Translations under genes and position numbers: made by a program
In this document: piece by piece, positions 1-11,650 of the stretch
Layout of the letters: each line of letters begins with the position of its first letter
Numbering within the stretch: position 1 is the first letter of the stretch
The notes under the pieces: generated by a model
What the model was told of the DNA's origin: nothing
Database searches by the model: none
What the model saw: only the letters and a program-made list of their open reading frames with translations
Source: Acanthopleura granulata
Lineage: Eukaryota > Mollusca > Polyplacophora > Chitonida > Chitonidae
NCBI GenBank assembly: GCA_016165875.1
Contig: JABBOT010000080.1
Location: 2,015,205-2,079,204 of the forward strand
Reading direction: 5' to 3'
DNA: 64,000 bases

Positions 1-1009
1 AGCAACGTGTGCATAGACGGTTTATATATGCTAAAGAGTGAAAAAGGAAAAGTGCAGGATACTGAACTTCTGACTACCTCGTCTACAGCTTTGTTATACA
101 AATTTATATTCCCATTTTCTGTCTTTTCAAACAAGAATGCGCAGGGCATGCAGAGGAAATGAAAAGCTTTTCTGGCTGCAAAACAAACACTAAAACGAAG
201 AATATTGTCAGCGTCTTCCGACCTATAGTAAAATGCTGTTCAACAATTTCGACTTTTAAGACATAAAAAAGGATTCTTACTACGATCTGTTAAACCCAGT
301 GATTATGTGTATGACGTCATATCCTATCATGTCCTATTCAAATGAAACAGAAGGTTTCACTTCAGGTATTTATTTTATTACCAGCAGTTCTCACAATCTC
401 ACAATCCGACGTTAATAAGCTCTAGATCAACTTTCGTGGGACATTGTGCAGAAAGCGATAAACACTGACTTTTCCAAAATCTAAAACTTATGATAAAATG
501 AAAATGGCTAGTGTATATATAGACCTAAAATTATATACCGCGAACTATTATACCGTAGCATATGTCAGCTTAGCGCCGGTACTATGAGGGGTGAGTTCTC
601 TGATGCATGTGCACTCAACGTGTTCCCAACATGTGCCTTGTGTTTTGACCTGTTATGTGACTTTATGAATCCTAGAACATCTTGTGATCCCCACACGGTG
701 ACTTCTCATTTCACCTACTTCTGTTTCAAATTAAAAAATCGGAGTGGGCGAGTTGCGAATGGGCAAGGTGTGAATAAGTAGGGAACAATAAGTGGATTAA
801 AAGATTAACAAGACTTCACACCCATGTGGCACCATTTGATCTTTATTTAGGTAAGTAATATTTGCAGCATTTGAAAACTCGAAAGCTTAAATGGGAAAGA
901 ATACTCAAAAATTAAATTATAGATAGAGAAAAGCCTATTCACTGCCAAGATGTAGGAAATATGACACCTAATCAGCAAATTCAATGGATGAAATGTCCCC
1001 AATGGTTAG

Positions 1010-2340
1010 TCAGTCTCTCAGTTGCTTTAGACACTCATTCAGTTTCCTGTATTTCCTGCACCTTGGGGCAAATCCAGCACCACACTCTATCTGAGATATT
1101 TTAGCCTCTGTCGCTGACTGCTCACGCTTCAGGATCTTAATTAGCTCAAATAGGTTTGGGTGACATTTTCCGGCTACAGAGTTTATTCGGTGGTGCCATC
1201 CTTCAAGGTTGTTATTCGTTTTGTGTGAGTCAGTCATGTGGTGGTTCCATACCTCCTTACTACATGCTCCTTCTATCCAATATTCGGTTACATAGTCCAT
1301 AAACTTGGTACATTGTTCCGTTGACGGCGAATCCTCTATGGCATTAACCCAAACATCTTCAACGTCTTCTAAAGGAAGAAATGGAAGGGCGGCAGCGCGG
1401 CGGACGAATTTCTGATCTGAGGTGTCACTTTTGTACAATGTTTGTAATCCGAACTTCTGACAGATTCTCCAAATGGACTGTGTGTAGTAAAAAAACGCCC
1501 TCTTATATCGGCACCAGGGAAAACAGTCTGCACTGCATTGTGAAAGGCTCTTTCATAGTCTGCCTGGACAACTGATGCAGCAAATTGGAGGTCGTGGCGA
1601 CGAAAAAAAGTCTGAAATGTATAAAGAGAAAAGCATTAAAAAGGCTAGCCATTTTACTTCAAATATAGATATATGGATGTTTGTGAATGTAATTATCAAT
1701 AAGTACTGTAACAACAGAAACGAGAAATACATAAGACAAAACAGCTCGCTTTAGCAATCTTTCGCATGTGTGTTGCTTTCTATTCGGCAATAAAGCGTAC
1801 ACTAAGGGAAACGTTTTATCGGATACAATTCCATGTATTGTATATAACTGGTCGAATAGTGCAGGGCAAATGGAAAACGTACCATCACAAAGTATTGTCG
1901 ACGACTGGCTTAGGGTATGGATGTAACTTGTTGTGAACAGCAGTATTTTGTCATCCTCACCATCACTGGCGTATAGAAACTGTTCGCCTGTATTGGTCTC
2001 AGTCCATTCTCCTTCCAGAGAAATTTCCCGCCTGCTAGAGGGAACTCCTGGGATCATCTTTCGCCGTTGTCGATATAGACTAGGTCGTAGGGAATAAAAT
2101 GATGGAAACTGGCCAGCAGCCTCTGGATTGTCAGTGTGCAGTTTTGTCAGTTCATCGTCATAAATTGTTGGAATAGGTTTCAGCTCTTCTCTGTCCATCC
2201 TCTTGCGTACCATCTGTTTCATCGATTGTGGAAGGAGCAGCAATGTCTGCAGACGATAATGAAAGTGGGGGGAGAGGCGGTACGTGTCTAACTTTCCAGG
2301 TGTTTGACTGGACAAGCAACCTGAAACGTTGTGCTGTCAT
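1010..2340 (-). pseudogene. MULE-type transposase (broken, one intron)
   Basis: Mutator-like DDE transposase fragment. The first exon (about 2340-1743) contains CDGTFSICP, where D is the first catalytic residue of the MULE domain, followed by QLYTIHGIVSDKTFPLVYALLP. A likely intron follows, with donor GTATTTC near 1742 and acceptor TTTCAG near 1610. The second exon carries QADYERAF, which fits the second acidic motif, and TNNNLEGWHHRIN, the typical MULE C-terminal motif. One base is out of register in a T-run near 1490, and another break lies near 2230, so the gene is dead. It lies inside the left inverted repeat, and its body is missing from the right arm. The family call is firm; the intron is inferred from splice consensus and restored homology. 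Confidence 0.75.
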
Positions 2341-3139
2341 TATTTCTCCAGAAACACCGGGAAGAGGATCCGAGAAGGGTCAAACAGTACAGAAGGCGAT
2401 GAATATATATAAGACAAGTTCGTTCGTTTTCCCTACAGGGACAAAGGCGTATTCTGGAAGAAGAAATGAAACAAACTGAAACATTCAGCCTCAGTCAACA
2501 TGTCATCACTTCAAGTTCTAGAGACACATTCTAAAATTGTTGAGTGCTCTAGTATTTTTTATTTTTTTATTTTTTTTGCAATAGACCCGTTTCTTTGGAA
2601 AACAGATTGTTTCCTGAAAAGAAGTTACATCCTGTAATAGACTCTGTGCGACGACAATAATACATGGATATAATGATCATAAGATATTTATTTTTATTCA
2701 CCACAAACGCATTTGACTTTAAATAGTCGCATCAACCTGAATAAAATCCCAAAGACGTTCCCTTCTTCACTGACATTTATTAACATTCCAGTAAAAAGTT
2801 GGTTATTTAATATTATGTATGCTCTGAATGATATACTAATTTCCGCTAATGTCACAAGCTATACCTTACTTCCATCACGGAATGACCTCACATTCACCAT
2901 GTAATCAATTGTACATAGATCTCCATGACGTTTATTCAGTAGATCAGACTAAAATTCAGGTTATTAATTATATTTTTCTCACACTCTGGCAATTAGTTTC
3001 AACCATGGATCGAAATGGAAAGGTTTGGAAGCATATATTCAGAGACTCAAAGTGATTTAAACACCATGAAGTCCTCAAAAATAATCCAACAACATTAACA
3101 AGCTATGTTAAAAAACAACTTATAATCAATCTGATTTAT

Positions 3140-3215
3140 GTGTGTGTGTGTGTGTTGGTGGGGGGGGGGTACCATTTTCAGACGTGCATATCTCGGGGGG
3201 AGGGGGAGGGGGGGA
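3140..3215 (+). repeat. TG/G-rich low-complexity tract
   Basis: Alternating GT followed by two runs of 7-10 G separated by short spacers. The right-arm counterpart near 35800-35870 is much shorter, so this tract has expanded or contracted since the arms diverged. Long G-runs like these could form quadruplexes. Confidence 0.7.
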
Positions 3216-3664
3216 GGTGTCCCATTTTAACGGCTATTATAGCTGTAAGTTGTAGACAGTTGTAAGTCAGGGTCGAGAGTTCTTTCATGCTTGAGAACAA
3301 TGCCATAAGATTACACTTGCGAACAATGAACCGTTTAAGCCGATCCAGATTCCGACTTTTCTTGCGTTTATTTCAAGTAAAAAAAAGGGAAAACTTATTC
3401 TGAAATATCTTCAGCTGGGTTCAGATTGAAATAGTCTTTAGCTCATGCACATGTATACTGTGAAGTACGTTTGGCGAAGATAGCAAAACATAGTCCGAAA
3501 GCGTCTATCCCAACGTTTTCACAGTGGACCTCGTCAGGAATATAATCTCAGGGTATACATAAGTGCCAGGGTACATTTAAGAACCGTGGAAGGAACATCT
3601 GAAACCATTCCTGAAGACACGCGGTTTAGCTCGCAGTTACGCGAGTAATGCGAGGCATGGGGGA

Positions 3665-4130
3665 AAGTGCAGTTGGTGTCGGTGTCGGTATTGGTATTTG
3701 TATTATTGTAGGCGTCTGGGTAAAGCAAGTGGTGCTGGTATCGGTGCTGCCGTTGATGTTTGTGTTATAGCAGGTGTCCCGGCAAGCGAAGTGGAATTGG
3801 TATCGGTGTTGACGTTGGTGTCGATGCTTGTATTAAGGCTGGTGCTGGTGTCGGTGTCACTGTAGGTATCCAGGCATGCGAAATGGCGTTAGTATCCGTG
3901 TTGGCGTTGGTGCCTATGCTTGTGTTAAAGATGGTGCTGGTGTCGGTATTACTGTTGGTGCCCGGGTATTTGAAATGGCATTGGTGTCGGTGTTGACGTT
4001 GGTGTCGGTATGATTGTTGGTGTCGGTGTTACTGTGAATATCGGAGAAGCAAAGCGACGTTGGTGTAGGTGATGGCATTGGTGTCGATGCTTGTGTCGGT
4101 GTTGGCGTTGGTTGGTTGGTCAGCTATTCT
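3665..4130 (+). repeat. GGTGTCGGTGTTG-type minisatellite, left arm
   Basis: Degenerate array of 6-bp and 12-18-bp variants of GGTGTC/GGTGTT/GGCGTT. It gives spurious open frames rich in Gly-Val or Leu-Val, which are not genes. A mirror-image copy is at 34865-35370. Confidence 0.85.
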
Positions 4131-4136
4131 GTCGTT

Positions 4137-4358
4137 GGGGCCTCCGTGGCTCAGTTAGTTATCAGGCTGACGCAACGGAATGATCCAAAAGCCTCCCACC
4201 AATGCGGTCGCTGTGAGTTCAAGTCCAGCTCATGGACGGATGGTCGTGGATTTCCCCGTTCTCTGCCCAGGTTCCCCCCACCATAATGCCAGGCGCCGTC
4301 GTATAAGTTAAATATTCTTGAGTACGGCGTAAAACACCAATTAATTAAATAAATAAAT
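4137..4358 (+). mobile_element. tRNA-derived SINE, family S1 (left arm)
   Basis: The tRNA-like head starts GGCCTCCGTGGCTCAG, with A-box-like TGGCTCAGTTAG and B-box GAGTTCAAGTCC. The body contains the CCACCATAATGCC segment. The tail reads ATATTCTTGAGTACGGCGT and then AACACCAATTAATTAAATAAATAAAT. This is the commonest repeat of the window. The same insertion is found in the right arm at 34576-34844. Confidence 0.9.
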
Positions 4359-5218
4359 ATTCTGTCGCTGTACCGTACATTAATGAAGTGTACGGATATC
4401 GTACATTGCGGTTCACAGCGTTGGAGACCATGCGAGTTGGGCAAATGGAGCGTGGTTTCAGTTTATAACATCTACACATTACCTTAGTTATGACTAATTA
4501 GTTTCCGTTAAAGTCTTTTCAGACAAGTTGTGTCGATAGGGTTCAAGGTACCACAAATAAGGTGTGTTCAAGTGCCATGCTGCATGAGATTGTAAAATTC
4601 TGAATTGATTGTTTTATTTTGTAAACACAGAACGGGAGGTTTTGTTGTCTTTTTCTTTTTTGCCCTGCAAGCACATGTCATGATTGTCACATGTTGGTAC
4701 TGGAATGCCAGTAAGCCTACACATAAGCTTACACACATACCACACAAGTTTACATTATCAAAGGACAGGTTACTGGTCGCTCATAAAGTTGAGACAAAGA
4801 GTGTATTAGTCCCTAAGTATATGGGTAAGGGATATTTGTGAAATATAAACCTATATAAAATTCGTGTTGAGTTTTAACCTTTATATAAACAATTGCGTTT
4901 TCTCTGAAAGAAGGGGAAATACAGCATGTACAAAGGAACGTAAGCCATGTTCAAATTGGTGTTGATCGATAAGCTATGGTATGGATATATCAGCTTAAAG
5001 CTAATCTATTAGATTAGGACCTAAACAGGAAACTAGTTTTTATCAGTAAAATATTTGTAAATCTGGTGGCATTAAAAAATCCCATGTATTGCGAACAAAT
5101 CCCAAACATTATATAAAATTTACAGCGAAATTCGCCGTGCATGAGTCTCTGTTAGTACAGTGTGCCAGTGTCGCGCCAGTATCGGTGTACTTGTGCATTA
5201 CGACCAAATGTTGCCAGG

Positions 5219-5467
5219 GACCCCTTGGCCGAGGTGGTTAGCGCGCTAGCACAGCGTAAGCAAGAGTCTCTCCAGAATGCGGTCGCTGCATGTGGGTTCA
5301 AGTCCAACTTATGCCAGTTTCCTCTCCGGTCATACCAGTTAAGTCTGCCAGAAACCTGCGGATGATCGTGGGTTTGCCAAGGGTTCTGACCGGCTTCCTC
5401 CCACCATAATGCTGGCCGCCGGCAACGAAATATTCTACAATAAAGCACCAATCAAATAAATAAATAG
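5219..5467 (+). mobile_element. tRNA-derived SINE, family S1 variant (left arm)
   Basis: The head CCCCTTGGCCGAGGTGGTTAGCGCG differs from the other S1 copies and looks like a Leu/Ser-type tRNA D-arm. The B-box GGGTTCAAGTCC, body and CACCAATCAAATAAATAAAT tail are those of S1. It is mirrored at 33461-33709. Confidence 0.85.
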
Positions 5468-5508
5468 AGGATATTGTACAATGATGGTTGAATACCATAA
5501 ATATTGTT

Positions 5509-5905
5509 CGAGTGAGAGGTGGAAATGATATCATTTCCACCTTTCACGAGAATTCTATTTATTATTCATACTTTAACAATGTCATGGTTTTGTGTATTTA
5601 AAGAATAGGTTGCAGGCCTGTAAATAGCGTGAGGTCGCACCAGTATACATGATGTCTAGTGTGACGTCGTGTCTTCTGGCGTGAGGTCGGAATATAACAA
5701 TTGACTAGACTTGTATGATGGCGTCATCTCAGTGAGCTCAGATTGGAACGTCGTAAAAAACAAACTGTTTCATTTTCGACATCATGGCTTCTAGATCATG
5801 AATCAAGGTCACCAGCAATGTAATATCAAAATGTAATAACAAAAGTGATATCTAACTAGTGAAGATATCACTTTTATCAGTGAAGGAATCCCTGGGATTT
5901 CACTA
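5509..5905 (+). repeat. hairpin-rich MITE-like block (left arm)
   Basis: A 26-bp perfect palindrome is centred on GATATC at 5518-5543. Near 5842-5880 there are 13-bp inverted arms (AAAAGTGATATCT and AGATATCACTTTT). An imperfect hairpin around GGAATCCCTGGGAT follows up to about 5905. No open reading frame. This arrangement is typical of small non-autonomous DNA elements, but no target duplication was identified. Confidence 0.6.
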
Positions 5906-6009
5906 ATGTATAAATAATAAATAAAATAAATCAATTCTTGGCATCGAACTCGGTTCTCGGTTGACATAAGAGAGAACCCCAGCATAGTGTCGATGAAACC
6001 TGTCGAACA

Positions 6010-6074
6010 GGCCTCGATGGCCTGGTGGTTAGAGCGTCCGCCTGCAAGTCGGGAGAGCCGGGATCAATCCCTAT
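6010..6074 (+). mobile_element. tRNA-like head of SINE family S2 (left arm, body missing)
   Basis: GGCCTCGATGGCCTGGTGGTTAGAGCG followed by the B-box-like GGGATCAATCCC. The body present in other S2 copies (GGGTCATACCAAAGACTTTAAAAATGG) is absent. Sequence passes directly to the inner edge of the inverted repeat. Confidence 0.7.
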
Positions 6075-6094
6075 AATCCCCACAGGTCCCCTTT

Positions 6095-6382
6095 CTATCT
6101 TTTAACGGGCCTGACTGGGACTGCCTCGGCTTGTGGCTGGCGCTGGCTGGCTTCCCGCCGCTGTGCTGCGGCCGATCTTTCTGCTCCCGGTCTGACGATC
6201 ATGTCTGCCCTCGCTGTTACGCAGGCTTGAAGGAGCCGTTCCCAAGCGTGTTTCTTCACCGCTTTTCTATCGTCGATTTCTTCCTCCCGTATTGAGGTGA
6301 TGTAGTTATATTTTAACATCTCTTCGTACTGTGCACAGGCTCGGTCGTATTCTGTACCACACCATTCTAGTTCGTCTGCCAT
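6095..6382 (-). CDS. unassigned Polinton protein, 95 residues
   Basis: Intact frame starting MADELEWCGTEYDRACAQ and ending PVRPVKR. The N-terminal two thirds is acidic and predicted helical; the tail is rich in Ala, Arg and Gln. I do not recognise a family. LINE copy A separates it from its likely promoter: the TATAAAAGG box at 12278-12286 would lie about 33 bp before the ATG if the LINE were absent. The stop codon overlaps the inner edge of the left inverted repeat by about 10 bp, so this is the last gene before the repeat. The frame and promoter geometry support a real gene. Confidence 0.6.
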   Translation of the reverse strand: MADELEWCGTEYDRACAQYEEMLKYNYITSIREEEIDDRKAVKKHAWERLLQACVTARADMIVRPGAERSAAAQRREASQRQPQAEAVPVRPVKR

Positions 6383-6389
6383 GTTGATG

Positions 6390-6403
6390 TGTGCAGTGAC
6401 AAG
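6390..6403. repeat. target-site duplication, LINE copy A (3' side)
   Basis: TGTGCAGTGACAAG, matching TGTGCAGTGGCAAG at 12252-12265 in 13 of 14 positions. Confidence 0.8.
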
Positions 6404-6539
6404 GGTGGGGGAGGGGGAATAGTTGTATTAGCGTTTTCCGTCCCACTGGGGCGATGCACGTTAGACACGGCTTGGGGTTGTTAGCATTCGGTAAGTTATG
6501 TTAGTCAGTTACCAAAAAAAAAAATGTACGGTGGGGTGT

Positions 6540-9500
6540 CTAGAATCTATGACATTGAGTTAGGAAGTTAGCCACAGACTGGAATGTCTTATTTTGATGT
6601 TTCGTAGGGCTCAGTACAGTAACTTCGTTAAAGCGGCGGATGCCGAGGAGGAGTAGTTCTGCATACATAATATTACGGGGATATGTATGGCGTAGACATC
6701 GAAACATAAGGTGGGGGATACTGTCCTCCACGAAACATTCCTCGCAGAGTCCTGTATCATGGAGACCAAATCTGTTCAAGTATAGATTGGTGGGTAGGTG
6801 ACCAGAAATGAGTCGAAATACTAGTATTTCGTCTTGACGACACCTAAGCGACAGGTCATAGCGTAAGGTAACTAGTGAGTTGTGTTCATGGAAAAATCTC
6901 CCTTTGTCGGAGTTATCCCATTCGTTCTGCCACATGTCTATGAACTTTTGCTTTACTATGAGTTTTTTGCTTCTTTTAGGGATAGAGGAACAGTGAGCGT
7001 TATGCCAGGCAACATAAGAGCTTGTTTAGCCAATTGATCAGCCTGTTCATTACCAGGAATACCGATATGAGCCGGCACCCAATCAAACGATATAGAGACG
7101 CCACGGTAGTCAAGTGTGGTGCATAGGTAGAGTATTTCATGTATGAGTTTAGAGGGCTTGTTCCACGCAAAATTCAACAGAGCCTGTAGGGAAGAGAGAG
7201 AGTCTGTAAAAATGACAGCCCGTGTAGGTCTAAGTTCCATCAGAAACTGGAGGGCACAGATAATTGCAGTGAGTTCGGCAGTGAGCACAGCTAGACAGTC
7301 AGACAGCCTAAAGGGCAAGGTAAATTTAACTTCTGGCACGCAAAATGACGCTTCCACCACATTGGTGTCAGGACACTTAGACGCGTCAGTATAAACTTGC
7401 ACGTACTCTGACCAGTTAGATTGGATATGGTCTTTAGCGCTTAATAAGGCAATAGTAGTAGATTGGATATGGTCTTTAGCGCTTACTAAGGCAATAGTAG
7501 AATTATCAGACTTGCTACTTTTAGAATGAAGGTCAGTAGAGATATGTAGGGAAATCAAGTTTCATGGTGGAAAGTCTGGTACAGAGGAGGACTGTATGTT
7601 TAAATCCGCAGAATGAATAAGAGCGGCTGTTTGGCTGGATCTCTGCGTTGTCACGCTGTGTTAGGCCGACTGTCATTCAAGCCGTCATAGTAGGAAGGTG
7701 CGAGGATAGCAGAGGCAGAGTTGTTCCTATCCGCCCTAAGTCTAAAAGAGAACCCCACAGTGCGCAGCCGTCTGCGGATGAGCAGGGGCCATTCTTGGTA
7801 GAACACATGCATGGCATTGAGTGGCGTCGTTCGCATTGCCCCTGTGCAGATTCGCAGCGCTGAATGGCGTCAAGCCTAGACTTAAGACTGGCACAGGCCG
7901 AGTCGTTGGCCTCACAACAGTAATCTAGCCTTTAACGGATGAGGTAACGGTACAGTAATAGCAGGCAGTGTCTGTCAGCACCCCATTCTCGCCCAGAGAC
8001 AAACCTCATCAGATTGATGGCCTTCTTGCATTTAGTCAATGTGTAATCAATATGCTTAGACCAAGTAAGCCCTGCGTCAAGTACTACCCCGATATATCTG
8101 AAAGAGGAGGAAAGTTTGACTGGGAAATTATTCAAGGTAATCTCAACACCCTTTATGGTCCTCCTGGTAAATATAACTGCTTCTGTTTTTTCAGACGAGA
8201 ACTTAAACCCCCATTTTAGACTCCACTCGACAATATCATCCAAACCTTGCTGGATATATTTGGTACACAACTTGAGGTTTTTCGAAATGCACCACATGGC
8301 TTTGCCATCTGCAAGTAGAGTACATTTAGATTTAGATGACAGGACACCGGGTAGGTCATTGATAGCAATATTCAATAGAGCTGGGGACAAGGCACTGCCC
8401 TGGGGCACTCCGTTCCCAACGGGCACTGGTCTGGAGTAGTCCCGGCCAACTCTGACCTTGATGGAACGGTCAGTGAGAAAATCCCTAACCCATCCTAACA
8501 TTCTTCCCGCAATACCCATGCCTTCCATTTTAATTAATACTCCCGTACGCCACACCATGTCATACGTCTTCTCTGTGTCTAAAAATACTGCGAATAGGTA
8601 TTCTTTATTACACAAGGAGTTTCGAATATTGTTCTCCAGGGTAACGACGTGATCAGCAGTGCATCGTCTGTTTCTAAAACCGCTCTGGACCAGGGCTAAA
8701 AATGTTATGTTTATTCAAATACCACATCAGTCGGATATTTCTCATCTTCTTCATCACTTTGCACAGAGTAGTAGTGAGGGCAATAGGTCTGTATGGAACA
8801 GAGGGGTCTTTCCCAGGCTTTGGTATAGGGACTACAATGGCCTGTTTCCACTGAAAAGGAAGTTTCATATTAGCCCATATGGTATTGTATAAGAGAGGCA
8901 GAAGTACGATGCACTGCTCCGGTAGATTACGTAACATTGAATACGTAATGGCGTCCTCTCCTGGGGAAGATTCCGAAGATGTTGAAATGGCCTGCTTTAA
9001 TTCTAGGAGAGAGAAATCATCATTAATGGGCGTATCCTCGGGCATAATATTAGTAAAGGGGTGCAATTCTTCAATGTCTTCTTTGTGAGGAATGAAGTCT
9101 GGTGGGTAGTTGCAGGAGCTAGAGACAATTGAAAAACTGTCAGCTAATACATTGCTTTTATCAGCATTAGTGACCTAACTGACATTATTCTGAACAATAG
9201 CTGAAGTAGACACTAGTCTACTTTTCCCAGTTATGGTTTTGATCTGGGCCCATACTGATTTCAAAGGCGTGTGCTCTTTCAAATTAGAGCAAAATTGACG
9301 CCAGTGTTCTCTTTTTGGCTGCGCTTGATTGTAAGCTGCGCTTCGGCGTTTGCACGCTTGTATAGGATGATGTCTTCGTAAAGCCTTGTGCTACGCGCAC
9401 AGTTTTTAAGACGCTTTCGTTCCTTGATAACTCTAGAGCAATCTTCATTCGACCAAGGGACGGGCATTTTTGGGAAAGTTCCTCCTACTGTCTTGGGCAT

Positions 9501-10382
9501 AGCCTTAGTGGTTGCTGTATTAATTGCATTGACAATATTGTCATAAAATATATTTACGTCTTTATGAATGGATACGTCGGAGAAGGATTTTATACATTCT
9601 TTCTGGTAAACAGACCAGTTTGCAAGTTTGGTGCTCCACCTAGAAGGTTGACCAAGTTCATGAACGTGAGGAGTAAACTGACATGAGACGAAAATAGGGA
9701 GGTGGTCGGTGCCACAGGGAGACGTCACATCGACTGACCAGTCGAACGATAAGCTTGTGTGTGATGAGCATAGTGTAAGATCAAGGTAGGATACAGTGCC
9801 TGAGTGGGGGTCTATCCCAGTGCCCGTCCTGTCGTTAAGTACACAAATGCTGTAGTCGTCGATAAAATTGGCGATGATTACAGTTAGTGTTAGAAGATCT
9901 CAAATCGGACTGTGGGCATTAAAATCACCGCATAGAATAAACGATGAGCTAACTACAGACATAATTATGTTAAGATCGTCGCGCTCGACATGTTTGGAAG
10001 GGTTGTAGATGTTTAAGATACTGACAGCAGGACCAGAAGATCTAGATATATTAAAACATTGGGCCTCGATACTCTTTAAGTTGAGGAATTTTGAATTCAG
10101 AGTATGAGAGTCCATATTTAAGTAACATGGCAACGCCTTCCTTTTTCCTTATATGTCGATTCTACTACTAGAGTAACCGGGATAGGTAAAACTGAGACGT
10201 GGTTTTAGGAATGTTTCTTGTAACCATATGACATTTGGTGTGGGATTTATATTAGAAATGTAGAATTTAAGTTCTTGCCCGTGTGTACCAATGCCTCGTA
10301 CGTTATAGTGAAGTAGGTGAAAAGCCATTGTTAAGAAAGAAAGCAAGACATGAACTAGATTCATGTTGGCGAAAATATACAT
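6540..10382 (-). pseudogene. LINE copy A ORF2 (EN-RT-RNase H), broken
   Basis: Endonuclease, reverse transcriptase, RNase H and C-terminal cysteine-histidine segments are recognisable in order on the minus strand, but split over at least eight frames. The endonuclease GDFNAHSPI and SDHLPI-like motifs remain (here TDHLPI). The RT box that reads FADD in copy B is changed to LADG, which removes a catalytic aspartate. RNase H YTDAS, AELTAI and NEQADQ motifs are intact. Two frame breaks are shared with copy B: one at the RT/RNase H junction near 7860, one at 6953. Confidence 0.85.
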
Positions 10383-10521
10383 TATGTGTGGATACTTTCC
10401 GCTAAATTGTTCAACATAGGGGCTAGACTGGGAAAGTTGACTAGTTCAGGCCTCAAACGTGCCTGGGTGATGCAGAGTATTTCTGAAACGAAGGTCTTGT
10501 TGTAACTCAGGTCAAAGACTT

Positions 10522-11650
10522 TTAGCATAATTTCAGCAAATATGGCAATGAAACGAGATCTTCTGTCTTTGTGGAGGAGGTGGATGCAGTTTGGGTTGAA
10601 GTAGACTTCATGACGGGTTTGACACGTTTAAACTCAGTTATGGGCTGTATTGTGGTTTGCTGTGCTGGAGGTGGGGCTGTGGTGTCTTCTCCTTCTAACA
10701 GCGCTCTTTCTGCTCTTTTCTCGGGATACCGCTGCCTGTCTTCAAACTGCACATTTTTTAGAGCTTCAGAGAACGGGATATTTTCAGTCACCCGGATGTA
10801 TTGGGTTCTGCCAATTTGCTTCCTGTACAGACACCCGAGGTATGCTGACGAGTGACCAGGAGAGTCACAGTTGACACATAATGGCCTATCTAAATTGTCA
10901 CAGTGCTCAAAGTCATGGTCGCCTGAACACCTCGGGCATCTTCGCTTTCCCCTACAAGAAGTACAGATATGTGCGTACGCCTGGCACTTAAAGCAACGAA
11001 GGAGAGGCTGTATGTATGGTTTGACTGGGAAAATTTCATAACCCAACGTAACTGCCGTGGGCAGCTCCTCCAGGTCGAAGGCTAATAACATGCACGATGT
11101 TTTAATTTTTTCCTTTCCTTTATACATTCTTTCAACTCTTTTTTAGGGCACCTAGAACGTCATCTTCTGTCAACTCTTCATCCACCCTGTATATAATTCC
11201 CCGAACAGACATGGCCGATGACTGCAGTCGGCATTGTACACCCCTTCCCATAAGTGTCGTTAAGCTTAAGGCTTTTTTAGTTTGTGCAGGCCCTGAGCAT
11301 ACAATCAGTAGATCTTTTCTACCACACTTCTTGACTTCCTTGACGTTACCTATAGCTTGTTGTATAGCTTGACCAAACTTTATATTATTCCAAGCCGAAA
11401 TGGGTTGACCCCCCACCCCCCACCCATGGAGATGATTATGACATCGTGGTTGTTTTGGTTATTTTTTTTGACTCGACTGTCTTATCTCTTTTCCATCTGA
11501 GTTGGTACGTTCAGCAGATAGATCACGACTGCGTTTAGTTGCAGAGCGGGTCTGTACAAATTCCATTGAGGTTTCCTCACCACCCACGGGGTCGTCCATG
11601 CTGGCAGCTTTAGCGTGGGTAAATACAGAAGTATAGGTGCGCACGGACAA
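10522..11650 (-). pseudogene. LINE copy A ORF1 (zinc-knuckle protein), broken
   Basis: Homologous to the 389-residue ORF1 of copy B. The three CCHC knuckles are still visible around 10840-11000 (for example CPRCSGDHDFEHC and CVNCDSPGHS); the first is altered. The frame breaks at about 11425 (G/C-run insertion) and 11130 (small deletion), and the C-terminus is shifted. Confidence 0.85.

Larger units (their letters stand above)
1..6104 (+). repeat. left arm of long inverted repeat
   Basis: This arm matches the reverse complement of 32551-37766. Its inner edge is the CTATCTTTTA at 6095-6104, which pairs with TAAAAGATAG at 32551-32560. Its outer edge is not reached: position 1 still matches about 37766. 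It contains a MULE pseudogene that is absent from the other arm, a minisatellite, two SINEs, a hairpin block and the head of a second SINE family. Both arms share the SINE insertion sites, so those insertions predate duplication of the arm or were copied between arms. Confidence 0.85.

Noticed and set aside
3760..3996. Gly/Val-rich protein
   Set aside because: Open frame created by the GGTGTC minisatellite, mirrored in the other arm.
5152..5540. overlapping frames on both strands
   Set aside because: They translate the S1-variant SINE. Similar frames recur over every SINE in the window.
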